A stretch of 64,000 bases of DNA from Stemphylium vesicarium (taxonomy: Eukaryota > Ascomycota > Dothideomycetes > Pleosporales > Pleosporaceae): positions 248,001 through 312,000 of the forward strand of contig QXCR01000016.1 in NCBI GenBank assembly GCA_004380135.1. Direction: 5' to 3'. The stretch's first letter is position 1, and every line of letters starts with the position of its first letter. Shown here piece after piece: positions 44,483 through 54,584 of the stretch. The position numbers were made by a program, and so were the translations under genes. Below the pieces are notes generated by a model that saw nothing but the letters and a program-made list of their open reading frames with translations, was not told where the DNA came from and did not search any database.

Positions 44483-46220
44483 TCAAGCTTCGTACTGATA
44501 TCCATATCTAAGATCCCCCCATTTCCATCTAAGCGCTTCGAGCAGGCCGCGAGCGGCCACAAAGTCCATGAAAATCCACTCATCGGGGACTTTCAGACAC
44601 AATTTGTCCTTGCTTCTTTGCACGGCAGATTGGAAGGCCGCGGTTCCAACCCAAAATCCAACTCCGCCAGCGCACATTAACAGTGCAGTGACGACGAATG
44701 CTGCGATGGATGGCCCCGTGTCGTTCAGCTCCCTAACGTTCTTCACGACTTGTTAGCCAACCTGAATATGAGAAATCGGATTCTACTTACCATTCCGTAA
44801 ATCGAGGATGCTAAGGACACAGGGATGAACACGAACGCCAAAGCGGTCACTACCTCATATGTTAGATCATATGACATGTACATGGGCGGGTGTAGAGAAG
44901 CTTACACAGCATTACCCTTTTGCTCTCCTTTATGCTTTGTTCCGCCATTTCAGTGCTTTTTCGGGAACTGTTCATGGCTATTTGGTCTTGTACTCTCGAC
45001 TCTGCAAGCTCTAGCTCGCGGAAGTTGAGCTCGAAACGATCCTTCAAATCTTGGAAAGCTTCCTCCATACCGTCTTCATTGAAATCAAAGTATCTCTTGG
45101 CGAATCGGGACATCCATTGTAGAGTAATTCGTTGCTCATCAACCTCGGCTCGCAAACGTGGCCATAGGAATCGCAATTCCACGGTCAGGTTCCACCAACC
45201 CGGGCTCAAATAGCAACCATAGTATTTCAAGAAAAAATACTCTTGGACTCTTGTGAACAGTGGTATGTTACGAGATGGGGTGGACAGATGCAGCTCGACA
45301 AGAGCGGCAAGACCTAAGAACAGGGTGTTCTCTCTCCCATAAGTTGCAGGAGCATCGTTGTTGCGTAATAGATACTTCCGAATGAGCCAGATGTCTCGGT
45401 CCTCAGCGACTGCGGGGAAATTCGATGTTTCGATTGGCTTCTGAGAGAATTGGCTTGGAGTTCTTGGTGGGAACATGTAAAGTCCATTTGTCTTGTGTGG
45501 CACAGGACGCGTACGGAGACTTTCGCCCCCTCTTTCAAATCGTTCGTAGGGAATTTGTTTCCGGTGCTTCGCAAGGAACAGAATAGCTGGGCGCGAAATT
45601 AGTCGAGGCCTCAACCGAATATGATCGAACTCACAAGTTTTTGGTCTTACACCAGGGATGGCATGCAGGATGCATATCGAGTTATCTCCAATTCGAAGAA
45701 CAGGGCAATCTTTACTCCAGGGAACCGGAAAATACCGTCGTTGGACGTGGTAGAAATCTTCTCCCCTGGCGTGACCCTGCATATAATCCCATACATCAGG
45801 TGACATATCTAGGCCAATGCCGAGAAAGTCGATTGCCTTGTCGCTCGGAATTTCATGTTTCGATAAGCCCAAGATGACGACCTGATGTGAGATGTCTCGA
45901 TCTCGTCTCTGTAGTATTTGTCGCATCTCTTCGGAAGAGGTGATGTGCTTGTAATCCTCCTTGCTGACTGGATCTCTCGGAAGGCTTCTCTTGGCCTCGA
46001 ACTCAGGAAAGCTTCCATACCGGTACAGTTCGGCGGAATATTCTTCGCGAGTATATTGTACTAGCCAGATGTCTTCCTCATCATAATCGTGATCAATGTA
46101 TCGCTCCTCCCCTTGTTCCAGCATCTCCATGTAGGAATGATAAGCATAACGTTCACTCGGATGGTGGCCTGGCCGACTCCTTTCGTAGATAATATTCTTT
46201 CTACCGATGTATCCAGCCAT
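44483..46220 (-). CDS. CorA-type magnesium transporter with large N-terminal domain
   Basis: Exons: 45635-46220 (from Met at 46218-46220, or 46394 if the longer frame is used), 44906-45586, 44791-44849 and 44483-44740. The first intron (45587-45634) is 48 bp, a multiple of three, so the frame also runs through it; GTGAGT and CCCAG flank it. The next introns are 56 and 50 bp. Splicing joins G-M to N-V, restoring the CorA G-M-N selectivity motif at the end of the first of two C-terminal helices. The second helix follows, about 20 residues on. The long soluble region resembles fungal CorA-like proteins. The plasma membrane or vacuole is likely. Confidence 0.8.
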
Positions 46221-46394
46221 CGAAAAACTTCGTTGAACCTGGGAATTGAAGGCACCAGTGATGATTTTAGTGAGATAAGAAGAAATAACCTGGTATGCAA
46301 GCCGGCGTGAGAGTGTTCGATGTGAGGTGAGTCGATAGATCACAGGTTCGCCGCGCCAGGTCCCCAGCCCTAAATTCGAATTTACGAGCAGCAA

Positions 46395-48119
46395 ATCGAC
46401 CAGTGCACGAATTCATTTACTCGGCGTTGACGTTTCTACCCGCGCGGCTACTGATCTCAATTACTGGCTAAGAATGTGACATCATGCAGGTGGCATGCAG
46501 TGTAAATCTGTTGTGTCAAGGAAGATGCCTTCGTGGGAAAATCGCAATTTAAACTGCGCCTGCTATTTGAGTGTCTCCTGGAACTGCATGTGCTTCCAAT
46601 TTTTTAGAGGAGAACAGAATGAGTTGTTCGAAGTTCGAGACTTCTAGCCGTAGATATGTAGGCTCAAGTTCATAGTCGGCGCGGGGGATGGGTCGCGCTA
46701 GCCAGTGACGTCATCGCCAGCTCTTCCGGCAACAAATCGACGACGACAGCTGTGCGGGGTTTTTTGCTCTGAAACGAAATATCGAAATCTAGCATGTGTG
46801 GCATTTGAAGCAGGAACGAGGGGAAGCTATTGCGACAATTCGCGAAAACTCTATAGCTAGGTCACCTGAACAGCATTTCTCTCGTGCCCGGGCGTGCTAT
46901 TAGGAGTTCCTCGTTGGGATGGCGACGTGATGATCCAGCCGGGAAAAATTGGAAGATAGGGCCCAAGTTCCGAGCTTCTGCATTTGTTTCGAAGTATCGA
47001 TTTCAGCCAAGATGCTCTGTTAGATCACGTGACGAAATCTCCGATACCACATTCGGAGATGGAGAACTTTGGTGAACAGGTGCATACAAGTCTCACATAA
47101 GAGAAATTGCTTACATGTGTCTCAGCTGCTGTAGTATTGATGAAAGGTAGAGATCGTGATGCGAACATAATGTTGTTGTATTATGGGAGCTACGAACGTA
47201 GGGGATAATCGAGCCGAACAAGGACGCTATTCCCAAAGTGGATGCGCTAACAAGCGCTCCCTCGAACAAGTATAGTCAGTCTATGACTGTGGTATCAAGC
47301 ACCAACAATCTTTACGGGCACGAACCCGCACACTACTTCGGACTGCAACCCATGTCTCGCATCCAGCAGAGACAGCTAGGCATCTTGACCCCTCTCTGTT
47401 CGAATTTATGAGCTCATTGTAGAGAGACGAGGCTTCAACATGATTACCAGGCCGCCAGTGGGTTGAATAAAGCCCTCACTTTTCACTCGCAAATGCTGTG
47501 CGGCTACAGTGAAAGCGATAACAATCTACGTCATAGAACATACTGGTAGTGATATAGAAATTTCACCCGACTCAACAAACTGCGCACGGATAACGCGAGC
47601 AGAATGATCGAATGCTCGCCTTAGGCCGCGCTCCGAATTAAAGTACCACTCGCCCATCGACTCAAGCACCCGCAGACTCGCGCAACGTGGATCGGCCCAG
47701 AAGTCGATCGCGCACTAAAATGGCTTATCTTGTACTGCGCGCCGGTGGTATGTTTCCACGGGTTGCTCTAGTCTCGCCCGCAACTGTACAGACCATCTTC
47801 GATCATGCCAGTGGTGCTTTCGGTTGTCGGGGAGGTTCAACGACCTTCCTACCCGCAAAGACATACCTACGTCGCATCTTGAGCGGATTGACCGCTGCGC
47901 TATGCCCATTGCACCTATCAAGGCTTTGGCGGCTTGGGCCAGTGTGGGCGATTTCCTCGAGCGGCAATGCAGACGCGGAACTAGTTGATATCAACCTCGG
48001 CCGCGAGAAGATTCAGGGTAAATTTCGATAGTAGCAGTCCCTTCATATTGCCTTACTAATGAACTAAGAACTGGAGAGTGCTCTGGAAGCTACCTGTTTT
48101 CTACGATCAATTCCACTTC
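46395..48119. other. Gene-poor stretch
   Basis: 1.7 kb without a supported gene. The frame at 47687-48031 is protein-like only in part and is probably an early part of the decayed gene that follows or chance. Contains poly-purine stretches but no repeats. Confidence 0.35.
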
Positions 48120-49330
48120 CTCCTTATTGGCAGGCCGAATCGACAACACTGCCTACGAGTCTACCCTAAAAAGCTTCCTACACTCTAATCAATAACCCAA
48201 TGGCGTTATCGCAAAGGGTGTAAAAGAAGTGATACAAGCAGCCTCGCATTTCGATGATTCATTCTGGAACAGCCTACCTAGACCCGCCGTTCTCCCTCCA
48301 CTCCCTCCGCACCGAGACACTATCCGAAACAAGTTTGGTCTCTCCTTCCAAAACCTTCTCCAACATGAGGCTGGAAAAAACGATTACGTTCTCCTCATGA
48401 GCAGGCTATGCGAGGACCCAGACTTTCTCCCCGTGCCCGGATGGCACCAAGAATTCCACGCCCAGCGCCCATGGCTGGACATAGCCATTTCACTTCCCGA
48501 GGACCGCAGCAGCGACATTTTCACCCACAAAACCCTCCTTAAGAGGAATTTCTTCAGGTACGACAAGCACAAAGCCGCACAGAACACAGCAAAACTCCAC
48601 CGACTCCGTTGGAGCGTGACAGCCGAAGTCCAGAAGCTGATCACCGAAGAAGCCAACACAGCCACCCAATCCGAGCCCCACCGCCTCCCCCGCAACAAAA
48701 TCGAAGACCTAATCCCCTCAGCCGCTCACACAGATGCAGACGATTTTGCGCAACAAGAAGCACGTTGCCGATCTCGACTAGACATGTATCTGCGACATTA
48801 TCAGCCTATACAGAGACGAAGGCGAGGAACGCTTCAACGGGCCCGCAGCCGTTGAGGCCAGATTCTTCGAGCGCAAGCGACAGGGCGTTATAAACTGAGC
48901 TTCTGCAATCCCGCTCCCTACTTCTCACCACACAGAGCTCTACAGCTTCGACGGAACATTCTGTGACCCCATCGAGCCATTCGGAGAAGCTGAACATATG
49001 ACAGAAGTCGACGCTCCGCTGCAGCCAGCAAGCGACATCTCCTGGCCCCTTTTATCCTGCTAGTTACTATTCCCCCGTCAATGGAGAGGGGAGGATGGTG
49101 CTTGAGTTGGGTTGCTTGCCTGATCAGGAATACTCCGAAGGTAACTTCACCAACATGACGAGTGCGGCTTCTTCGTCAGACGCGGATGCGTCAAGTGAGG
49201 GTTCTGGAGAGGCGGGTAGGAAGGCCAGTCGTCGGGACTCGGATACGTCGTTGGAGAGCTTTACTCCGTCCATGTTGGATCGGAAGGTTGTTTTGGTGGC
49301 CTTTAGGGTATATCTCCCCTTGTGATGTTG
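48120..49330 (+). pseudogene. Decayed gene of unknown family
   Basis: Consecutive protein-like blocks lie in different frames. A block at 48130-48192 runs into a TAA at 48193-48195 and continues in the same frame as a 200-codon stretch from 48229, which contains P-G-W-H-Q-E-F-H-A-Q-R-P-W-L. Near 48785 the frame shifts and a block reading C-D-I-I-S-L-Y-R-D-E-G-E-E-R-F-N follows to a stop at about 48898. Later blocks (ELYSFDGTFCDP at about 48940 and P-G-P-F-Y-P-A-S near 49040, ending at 49325) are in other frames. No intron signals explain the changes. The gene appears broken by several lesions. No ATG-initiated form is complete. No family recognised. Confidence 0.5.
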
Positions 49331-49824
49331 TCTCATTATTCTCTATTTCACGTTTCTATCTTCAATCTGCCCTTTCTCTTACATTTACTTTCACCTTCCA
49401 ATGCGGCTTGAAATCCGCATTAGAGGAGGTTTGTTTGTCTATTCGTACTTGGATACCTTGGGTGTTGGGCGTTCGGCGCGATTATGTATCTTCTTCGGAT
49501 ACCCCCTTTCCTCCTCATGTAGGTCAAGTGAGCCAAGAAGTAATGTAGCTGTCTTGTTACCAATTTCACATTTGGATTTGCATGTGTAAACGCCGACGCG
49601 GAAACAAGGAGGTCGGGATTCTGCGACGAAGAAACGGCGTAAGACGGCACTCCTCGGCTCTAGCGACGTGATGGCACAAGAAAGATACTGCGGATTTGTG
49701 ATTGTTCACAGAGCAGTGAAAGGGTACAAGGGCTTTGCGAATTCATGGTTCTCATTTCCGTGATTCGATGGACGCCGTACATCCGTGAAGCCCAATTCAT
49801 ACAAAGGTGAAACACTTGAACCAT
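49331..49824. other. Intergenic
   Basis: Downstream of the decayed gene and of the heme-thiolate peroxidase. Pyrimidine-rich at 49330-49400. No gene supported. Confidence 0.35.
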
Positions 49825-50839
49825 CTACAGCCCCAGCACATCACTAATTCCCTCTGTAAGATTCGCCAGAATCTTCGAACCACCCACCACAGCAACGAAC
49901 GCATCTTTGTAAGAGTCCCTATCGTCATGTTAGTAACAACCAATGCCCTAGAAGAAATCTTCGACTTACACAAGGATATTAGCCCCCTCAGGAATCGGTT
50001 CCGGCCCTACAGCAAACAGCTCGACAACCATGGCCCCAATCGATGCCAGCGTAATAGGTACCTTACTCGGTCTCCAGCCCAACTCATAGGGCAACTTCTC
50101 CTGCTCGAATAAACTCCTCACATACTCTACCTTCGCCTTACCACTAACCACATCCCCCATAGCTTGTAGGTAAAGCGCATTCTCGCCATACGAGAAAACC
50201 GTCTCACGGATACCATACACAAACTCTGGGTTTCTTGTCTTACTATCATTGTATCTTGCGAACTTCGCTTCAGACGCAGTCGGTATATCAGTGAGCTGTT
50301 TCCCGTCGAAGAAAGAGATGTACTGTTGCCAGTTGGGGTTGAAAAACGGCTGCGGGTTTCCCAGCGCGGCATCTTGGCGCGACATGCTGGCGTCGTGCTC
50401 AATGGGGAAGTTGTGCATGTTCAAGTCGTCGAGGTCGAAGGAGCCACCGAGCGGGTTTGGCGAGGCGAGTAAGCCCGCGCCGCCGACTGCGACGGTAAAA
50501 TCCGGGCCCATGTTTAGGCCTTCGGCGAGGCCTTTGAGGAGGTGCGGGATCGTCATGTCTTTGCCGTTGTGGTGGATGAAGTTGTGGTTTGCGAGGGCGT
50601 TGAGGCCGGGGCATGGGGAGCGGACTTGGGGTTGTGGTCAGCGAGGAATTTTGTGATTTGAGGTGTTGGGCTTGTGTACCATCGCCTGAACCGGCGGGTT
50701 TGAAGCTCTTGAAGCGAGGGTCGTTGGAAGGGGCGGGTTTGAGCGAGGCGAGCAAAACACCTATGTCGAGGGGAAGGCCTAAGAGGCCATCTGCACACGC
50801 GACGCCTGCGAAGAGTGTGGTTGCAAGTGGGAAACGCAT
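49825..50839 (-). CDS. Heme-thiolate peroxidase (chloroperoxidase/unspecific-peroxygenase family)
   Basis: Three exons, 50680-50839, 49970-50624 and 49825-49918 (introns 55 and 51 bp), encode 302 residues. A signal peptide (MRFPLATTLFAGVACADG) precedes a mature enzyme with the axial-ligand motif P-C-P (Cys58) and E-H-D (129-131), with S133 nearby, followed later by an A-S-E-A-K-F-A-R segment that may supply the distal Glu. This is the short family of unspecific peroxygenases, which oxyfunctionalise organic substrates with H2O2. The first splice restores R-S-P-C-P-G-L-N-A-L-A-N-H. The last exon is small, and the C-terminus of the second exon could read through to an alternative stop if the intron is retained. 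Probably secreted. Confidence 0.85.
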
Positions 50840-51605
50840 CTTGTCCTTGATGGTATGGATTTTGTTGTTTGGATACAACAATTCGTAAAGGATGCAAAAA
50901 GTTCAAGCACAAAGTCCAACGCAGCGGTTCACTCGCCCTTTTGACCCAATGGCAATCAACCTAATCGCGATGACCCCTCGATCTTCATCCTCATACCCCC
51001 AGATTTGGGAAAGAAGCCTCGGGATGTCTCATAGTGGTTAATGGTTTCTTGCCAAGTTGCCGGAGTAGGTAGCGATGGGTGTCGATCTGCTGTGCGATCG
51101 CCGCCAGATCGGCAACCAGCCCGGTACCTAGTCTCGTTCGAGGTGATCTGCGACTACTACTCGAGTCGACTTTAGTTCAATGGCTTCTAGATTTGTCAAG
51201 GACTATGGGAAAGTCCGCTGATGGCAGAGGGGAGATTTGATAGGGGAAGCTGTTTCGATAGTTGGGTGCGCGACATGGATAGAGGGGCAAGGGGAGGGGG
51301 GAGATGACTTCTATGTAGAGGAAGTTACCTAGGCATGACGTCACGGCTAGGTCTACGACCACAAAGGCAAGTGCCTTGACGCTTCGGTTTTCCCTTGCTG
51401 CTCACAGAGGTTTCGTTACATAAAGCCAATATCTATCTTGTCGTCACCACATTATGACACGACGAATAAATCAGAGCTTTGAAGACAGTCGCAAGGAAGA
51501 CGGTGTTTGAAGGAAACGGCTTGTTTTCAAAGAGCCAAAGAATACAAGAGGTGACAACTCCCAAGATTTTGTGAGAAATCCGGGTCTCTGCTAAGTGTAA
51601 GCGTC
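50840..51605. other. Intergenic
   Basis: Promoter of the peroxidase and 3' side of the next gene. A CT-rich and AG-rich patchwork, no gene supported. Confidence 0.4.
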
Positions 51606-52787
51606 TCAGCAGACCACCCCTAATTCAATCTCTCTCATCCAATCTCCTTCCACCACTTCACTAGGATACTGGCTGAAATCATCCCAAGACTTGCTAACAA
51701 GTTGATCCTCGACCTTTCCGCCTCTCAGGCGCGAACACCCGATTTTGCATCGGCAAGGTGGGGGATAGTAGTCTACTGGTTCCCATTCCCCCTTCCCCTT
51801 CATCGTGTCCCCAGCCATTCCAATAGTCTCAATCGCCTCAATATCAGGCGTATGGACAGCAAAGTTGTCCGTTTGCTCTGCTGGTCGTGCTCGAGTTAGC
51901 TTTGCGTGTCGATCAAAGATGCCGTACCACTTTTTCTTTACCCACTCCTGCACGTTGCCCGTGAGAGTAATTTTCTGAATTGGCTGAAGGTAGCCGTTGT
52001 ACCAGCCATACTCGAGTATCCAGTCAATGACTGCGCCACTCTCACAGATATGTGGTCTAAACCGTGCTTCGCCGTAGGACCATCTCTCTTTAGTTTCGCG
52101 CCATTCGGGATCTTGGACGTCGTACCAGGGGTTGGCGAGCTTGTATGCGTCACCAAAGTGCAGTTCGAGGTCTTTCGTGTGCGCGAGAAAATGGCCGGCT
52201 CCATGGAGAAACGCATCCGGGTATAAGCTGTCCCCTCTTATGTCGTCTTGGTAATTGAAGGGAGCGACGGCGACGTCGAATAGAGCGAAGAGCTGTTCCG
52301 CTGTGAAGTCGAGCCTGATTCTCTCCAAGCCACGAAGAGCTGATAGATGTGGCAGGTGTACGGCGTGTTGCGAGGTCGTATCTTGTATGATGGGGAACTT
52401 CATTCTCAGTTCCAGATTCTCCTCACGAATGAAGTTAATCCACGGGTGGGAATATGCATGGTATTCACCTATGGGGTTTTCTGGGTAGATACTTAGAATG
52501 AGATGGCTCATGTAGAAGTCAAATGGGTCCTGGAAATCTTTCCTGTCCTTCAACCAGGAGAGAACGCTGAAACGTGAGGACTCCCGGACAAGTGCGATAT
52601 CGAATTGGCTGATCTGAAGATCGAGGTTAGTAGATCTTCGACTGCCATACCAAAGCGTACGGCTGGAACAAGCAGTAGCGTCTACGAAGATGCGTTGTGG
52701 GCCGAGCCACTCACGCAATACCTGGTAAAGTAGTTCCCGAGGAAGGTAGTTTGCGGCGATACTGAATGTCAGCTGTTGCGTTGCCAT
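51606..52787 (-). CDS. Fungal protein of unknown function, F-box/leucine-rich-like
   Basis: Single exon. From Met at 52785-52787 (MATQQLTF) it has 393 residues; the longer frame from 52904 adds 39 residues that look like leader. The start includes a L-P-R-E-L-L-Y-Q-V-L segment reminiscent of an F-box-like helix. It continues with hydrophobic and aromatic patches (F-D-F-Y-M-S-H-L-I-L-S-I-Y) and a region with many W-Y-x-V and H-I-C. A C-terminal Cys-rich part has C-R-C-K-I-G-C. Similar proteins in ascomycetes are annotated as hypothetical. The cellular role is unknown; a substrate-recruiting role is only a guess. Confidence 0.6.
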   Translation of the reverse strand: MATQQLTFSIAANYLPRELLYQVLREWLGPQRIFVDATACSSRTLWYGSRRSTNLDLQISQFDIALVRESSRFSVLSWLKDRKDFQDPFDFYMSHLILSIYPENPIGEYHAYSHPWINFIREENLELRMKFPIIQDTTSQHAVHLPHLSALRGLERIRLDFTAEQLFALFDVAVAPFNYQDDIRGDSLYPDAFLHGAGHFLAHTKDLELHFGDAYKLANPWYDVQDPEWRETKERWSYGEARFRPHICESGAVIDWILEYGWYNGYLQPIQKITLTGNVQEWVKKKWYGIFDRHAKLTRARPAEQTDNFAVHTPDIEAIETIGMAGDTMKGKGEWEPVDYYPPPCRCKIGCSRLRGGKVEDQLVSKSWDDFSQYPSEVVEGDWMREIELGVVC

Positions 52788-53463
52788 GATTTCAGGAGTT
52801 GGGATGCGAGTTATAGAGGAATTGTGGAAAGGGATGTGTTGATACGGCAATAATGGAGGCTGTTCTTTTGTATGTGCAAAGCAGTCGATTTTCGACTGTG
52901 CCAACCATGGCAGATTTCACAGAAGGAACCGTGAAGTAACCATAGTTTGAGCCAACCATGATTTATAGCAGTGTGGACGTCATAGTAGTGAATGAAGTAG
53001 CGTGAAAGGGTCCGAGTGACAAGTAATAAGACTGGCAGTGGAGGCAACGTGGGTGCAGCCATGAGCCCGACGGACGTGTTGATGACTGCGAATCCATGGA
53101 GATGGGGGGGGGGGGGGGGGGGGGTGGTGATGTTCCATGGTATCTCGGGACGAGAAAATTCTTCTCATGTGAACCAATGGGAAATGTCACAAAGTGGGCA
53201 GAGTGTTGTTATGTATTAGGAATGCCACACCTAGGAAACAGCGTGGCAACATCTTACCGAGCTTAACAAGGAAATCACGACCAGGAGTGGAGGGTCGCCG
53301 TGATTGGAAATGGAAGGTGAGCACTGCGCACGGATTTAGCAAGTGCATATGAAGAGGTCTCATGAGAGCAAATTTTCCGATGACGTTGTTTGACGAGGTT
53401 TTGGCAAACATGTGCCGTATAATATAACATGTATTTGTACAGTCAGTCATCAATATATCGGTG
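52788..53463. other. Intergenic with poly-G tract
   Basis: 676 bp with a run of 21 G at 53104-53124 and T-rich, A-rich edges. Short ORFs here are shadows. No gene. Confidence 0.4.
53104..53124 (+). repeat. Poly-G homopolymer of 21 bases
   Basis: A single run of G, flanked by GAT and TGGTGATG. It could form a G-quadruplex-like structure and is a site where read length errors are likely. Confidence 0.8.
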
Positions 53464-54231
53464 TTATGAGCGTCGTTTTGCTGGCGCCGGGCTCCATCCC
53501 TGTGGCTGCCACTCCTGTCCCTGAGCAGCGTGCTTCCAAGGAGAGTCCTTTGGCTCCTTCCGCATCTTCTTCTTCGCCTTTGTAGCAGGCCCATCGTCTT
53601 TGGCTTCGGGATTTGTCAGGTCTGTTGCAGGTTCTGGCTGCTCCTGAGCGATTTGCCGTGGTGACTCTGCCCTATCTCGTATACCCTCATCCACGTTCAT
53701 CTGTGTCACGCCGCTTTCAGCATCCTTGGACTGCAGCGGTTGCACTGGCTGTTGCTTGTCGGGCGCATCCAGCGCCGACGGCTTCTCGGCCCATCGTGCA
53801 TCGGCCTGTGCGGCAAGCATCTTCATGCGCTCCTGCCGCATCAGGTCCTGGTGTTGTTCGGCAACGGTGGGCGGTTCGAAACGCGTGTGTCGCAGCCATT
53901 GCATCCATGACGCTGACTCTGTCAGCCCAATCCGACGCTCGTGGGTTGAGGGCACAAACGCGATATTTGCACGTCGCCATAATGTGTGCTTCGGCTATAC
54001 TTGGCTATTCTTCGGTTGCGCATAGCGTGCAGTGCGTCTTTGAACTCCCAAAAGGTGTTGCCGTGGAGATCGAAGCCTGTGAGGGCGTGTCAAGGCAAAG
54101 AAGCAAGGATAGGCTGGGGGTTGTGTTATTGCACACAACTACTCACCTACGAGCCATCTCTTGCGCCAGGGGAAGCGCTGCATCTTCCATTGATACCATG
54201 CCCTTTTAATTGGGCCCGGTGTTCCCGCCAT
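53464..54231 (-). CDS. Mitochondrial complex I assembly factor, NDUFAF2/NDUFA12-like
   Basis: Three exons, 54147-54231, 53960-54076 and 53464-53918; introns are 70 and 41 bp. The product has 218 residues. The first exon is basic (K-R-A-W-Y-Q-W-K-M-Q-R-F-P-W-R-K-R-W). The second holds G-F-D-L-H-G-N-T-F-W-E-F with R-N-R-R-I, and the third M-Q-W-L-R-H-T-R-F-E-P-P, the NDUFA12-domain signature. A Lys/Ala-rich charged tail of about 110 residues follows, as in fungal assembly factors of this type. It is expected in the mitochondrial matrix, supporting assembly of complex I. Donor GTTTGT of intron 2 is less usual but keeps frame. It is divergent from the calponin-homology gene, 353 bp apart. Confidence 0.85.
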
Positions 54232-54584
54232 TGCAGCGTCTCGCGTCGTGGTCGCGATGTACGTCTGGTCGGGCGAAGGCGAGTCTGACGCGCAAACGAG
54301 TGACGTTGAGGCGAATGGTTGGTGCGTCAGCCCGTGTGCAGGCATTCCCTCTCGCCCCCCCACTACTTGCCGTACCAACAACTCACTCTTCTCCACAAGC
54401 ACGCATGCCAGCGTTGTATTCCTGCCAACAACAAACACGGGCATTCTACATAATACTCGATTTTTTCTTTTAGATAGCTCCATAGTTTATCACATCATAC
54501 TTCGACTCGTTTCCTCGTCACCCACCGCCAGTGGCCTTGCGTGCCCAACCAGAACAAGCTTGATTTGCGCCCAACTCGCCCACC
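54232..54584. other. Divergent promoter
   Basis: Between complex I factor and calponin-homology gene starts. Contains a C-run (CGCCCCCCC) near 54353-54362. No gene. Confidence 0.4.
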
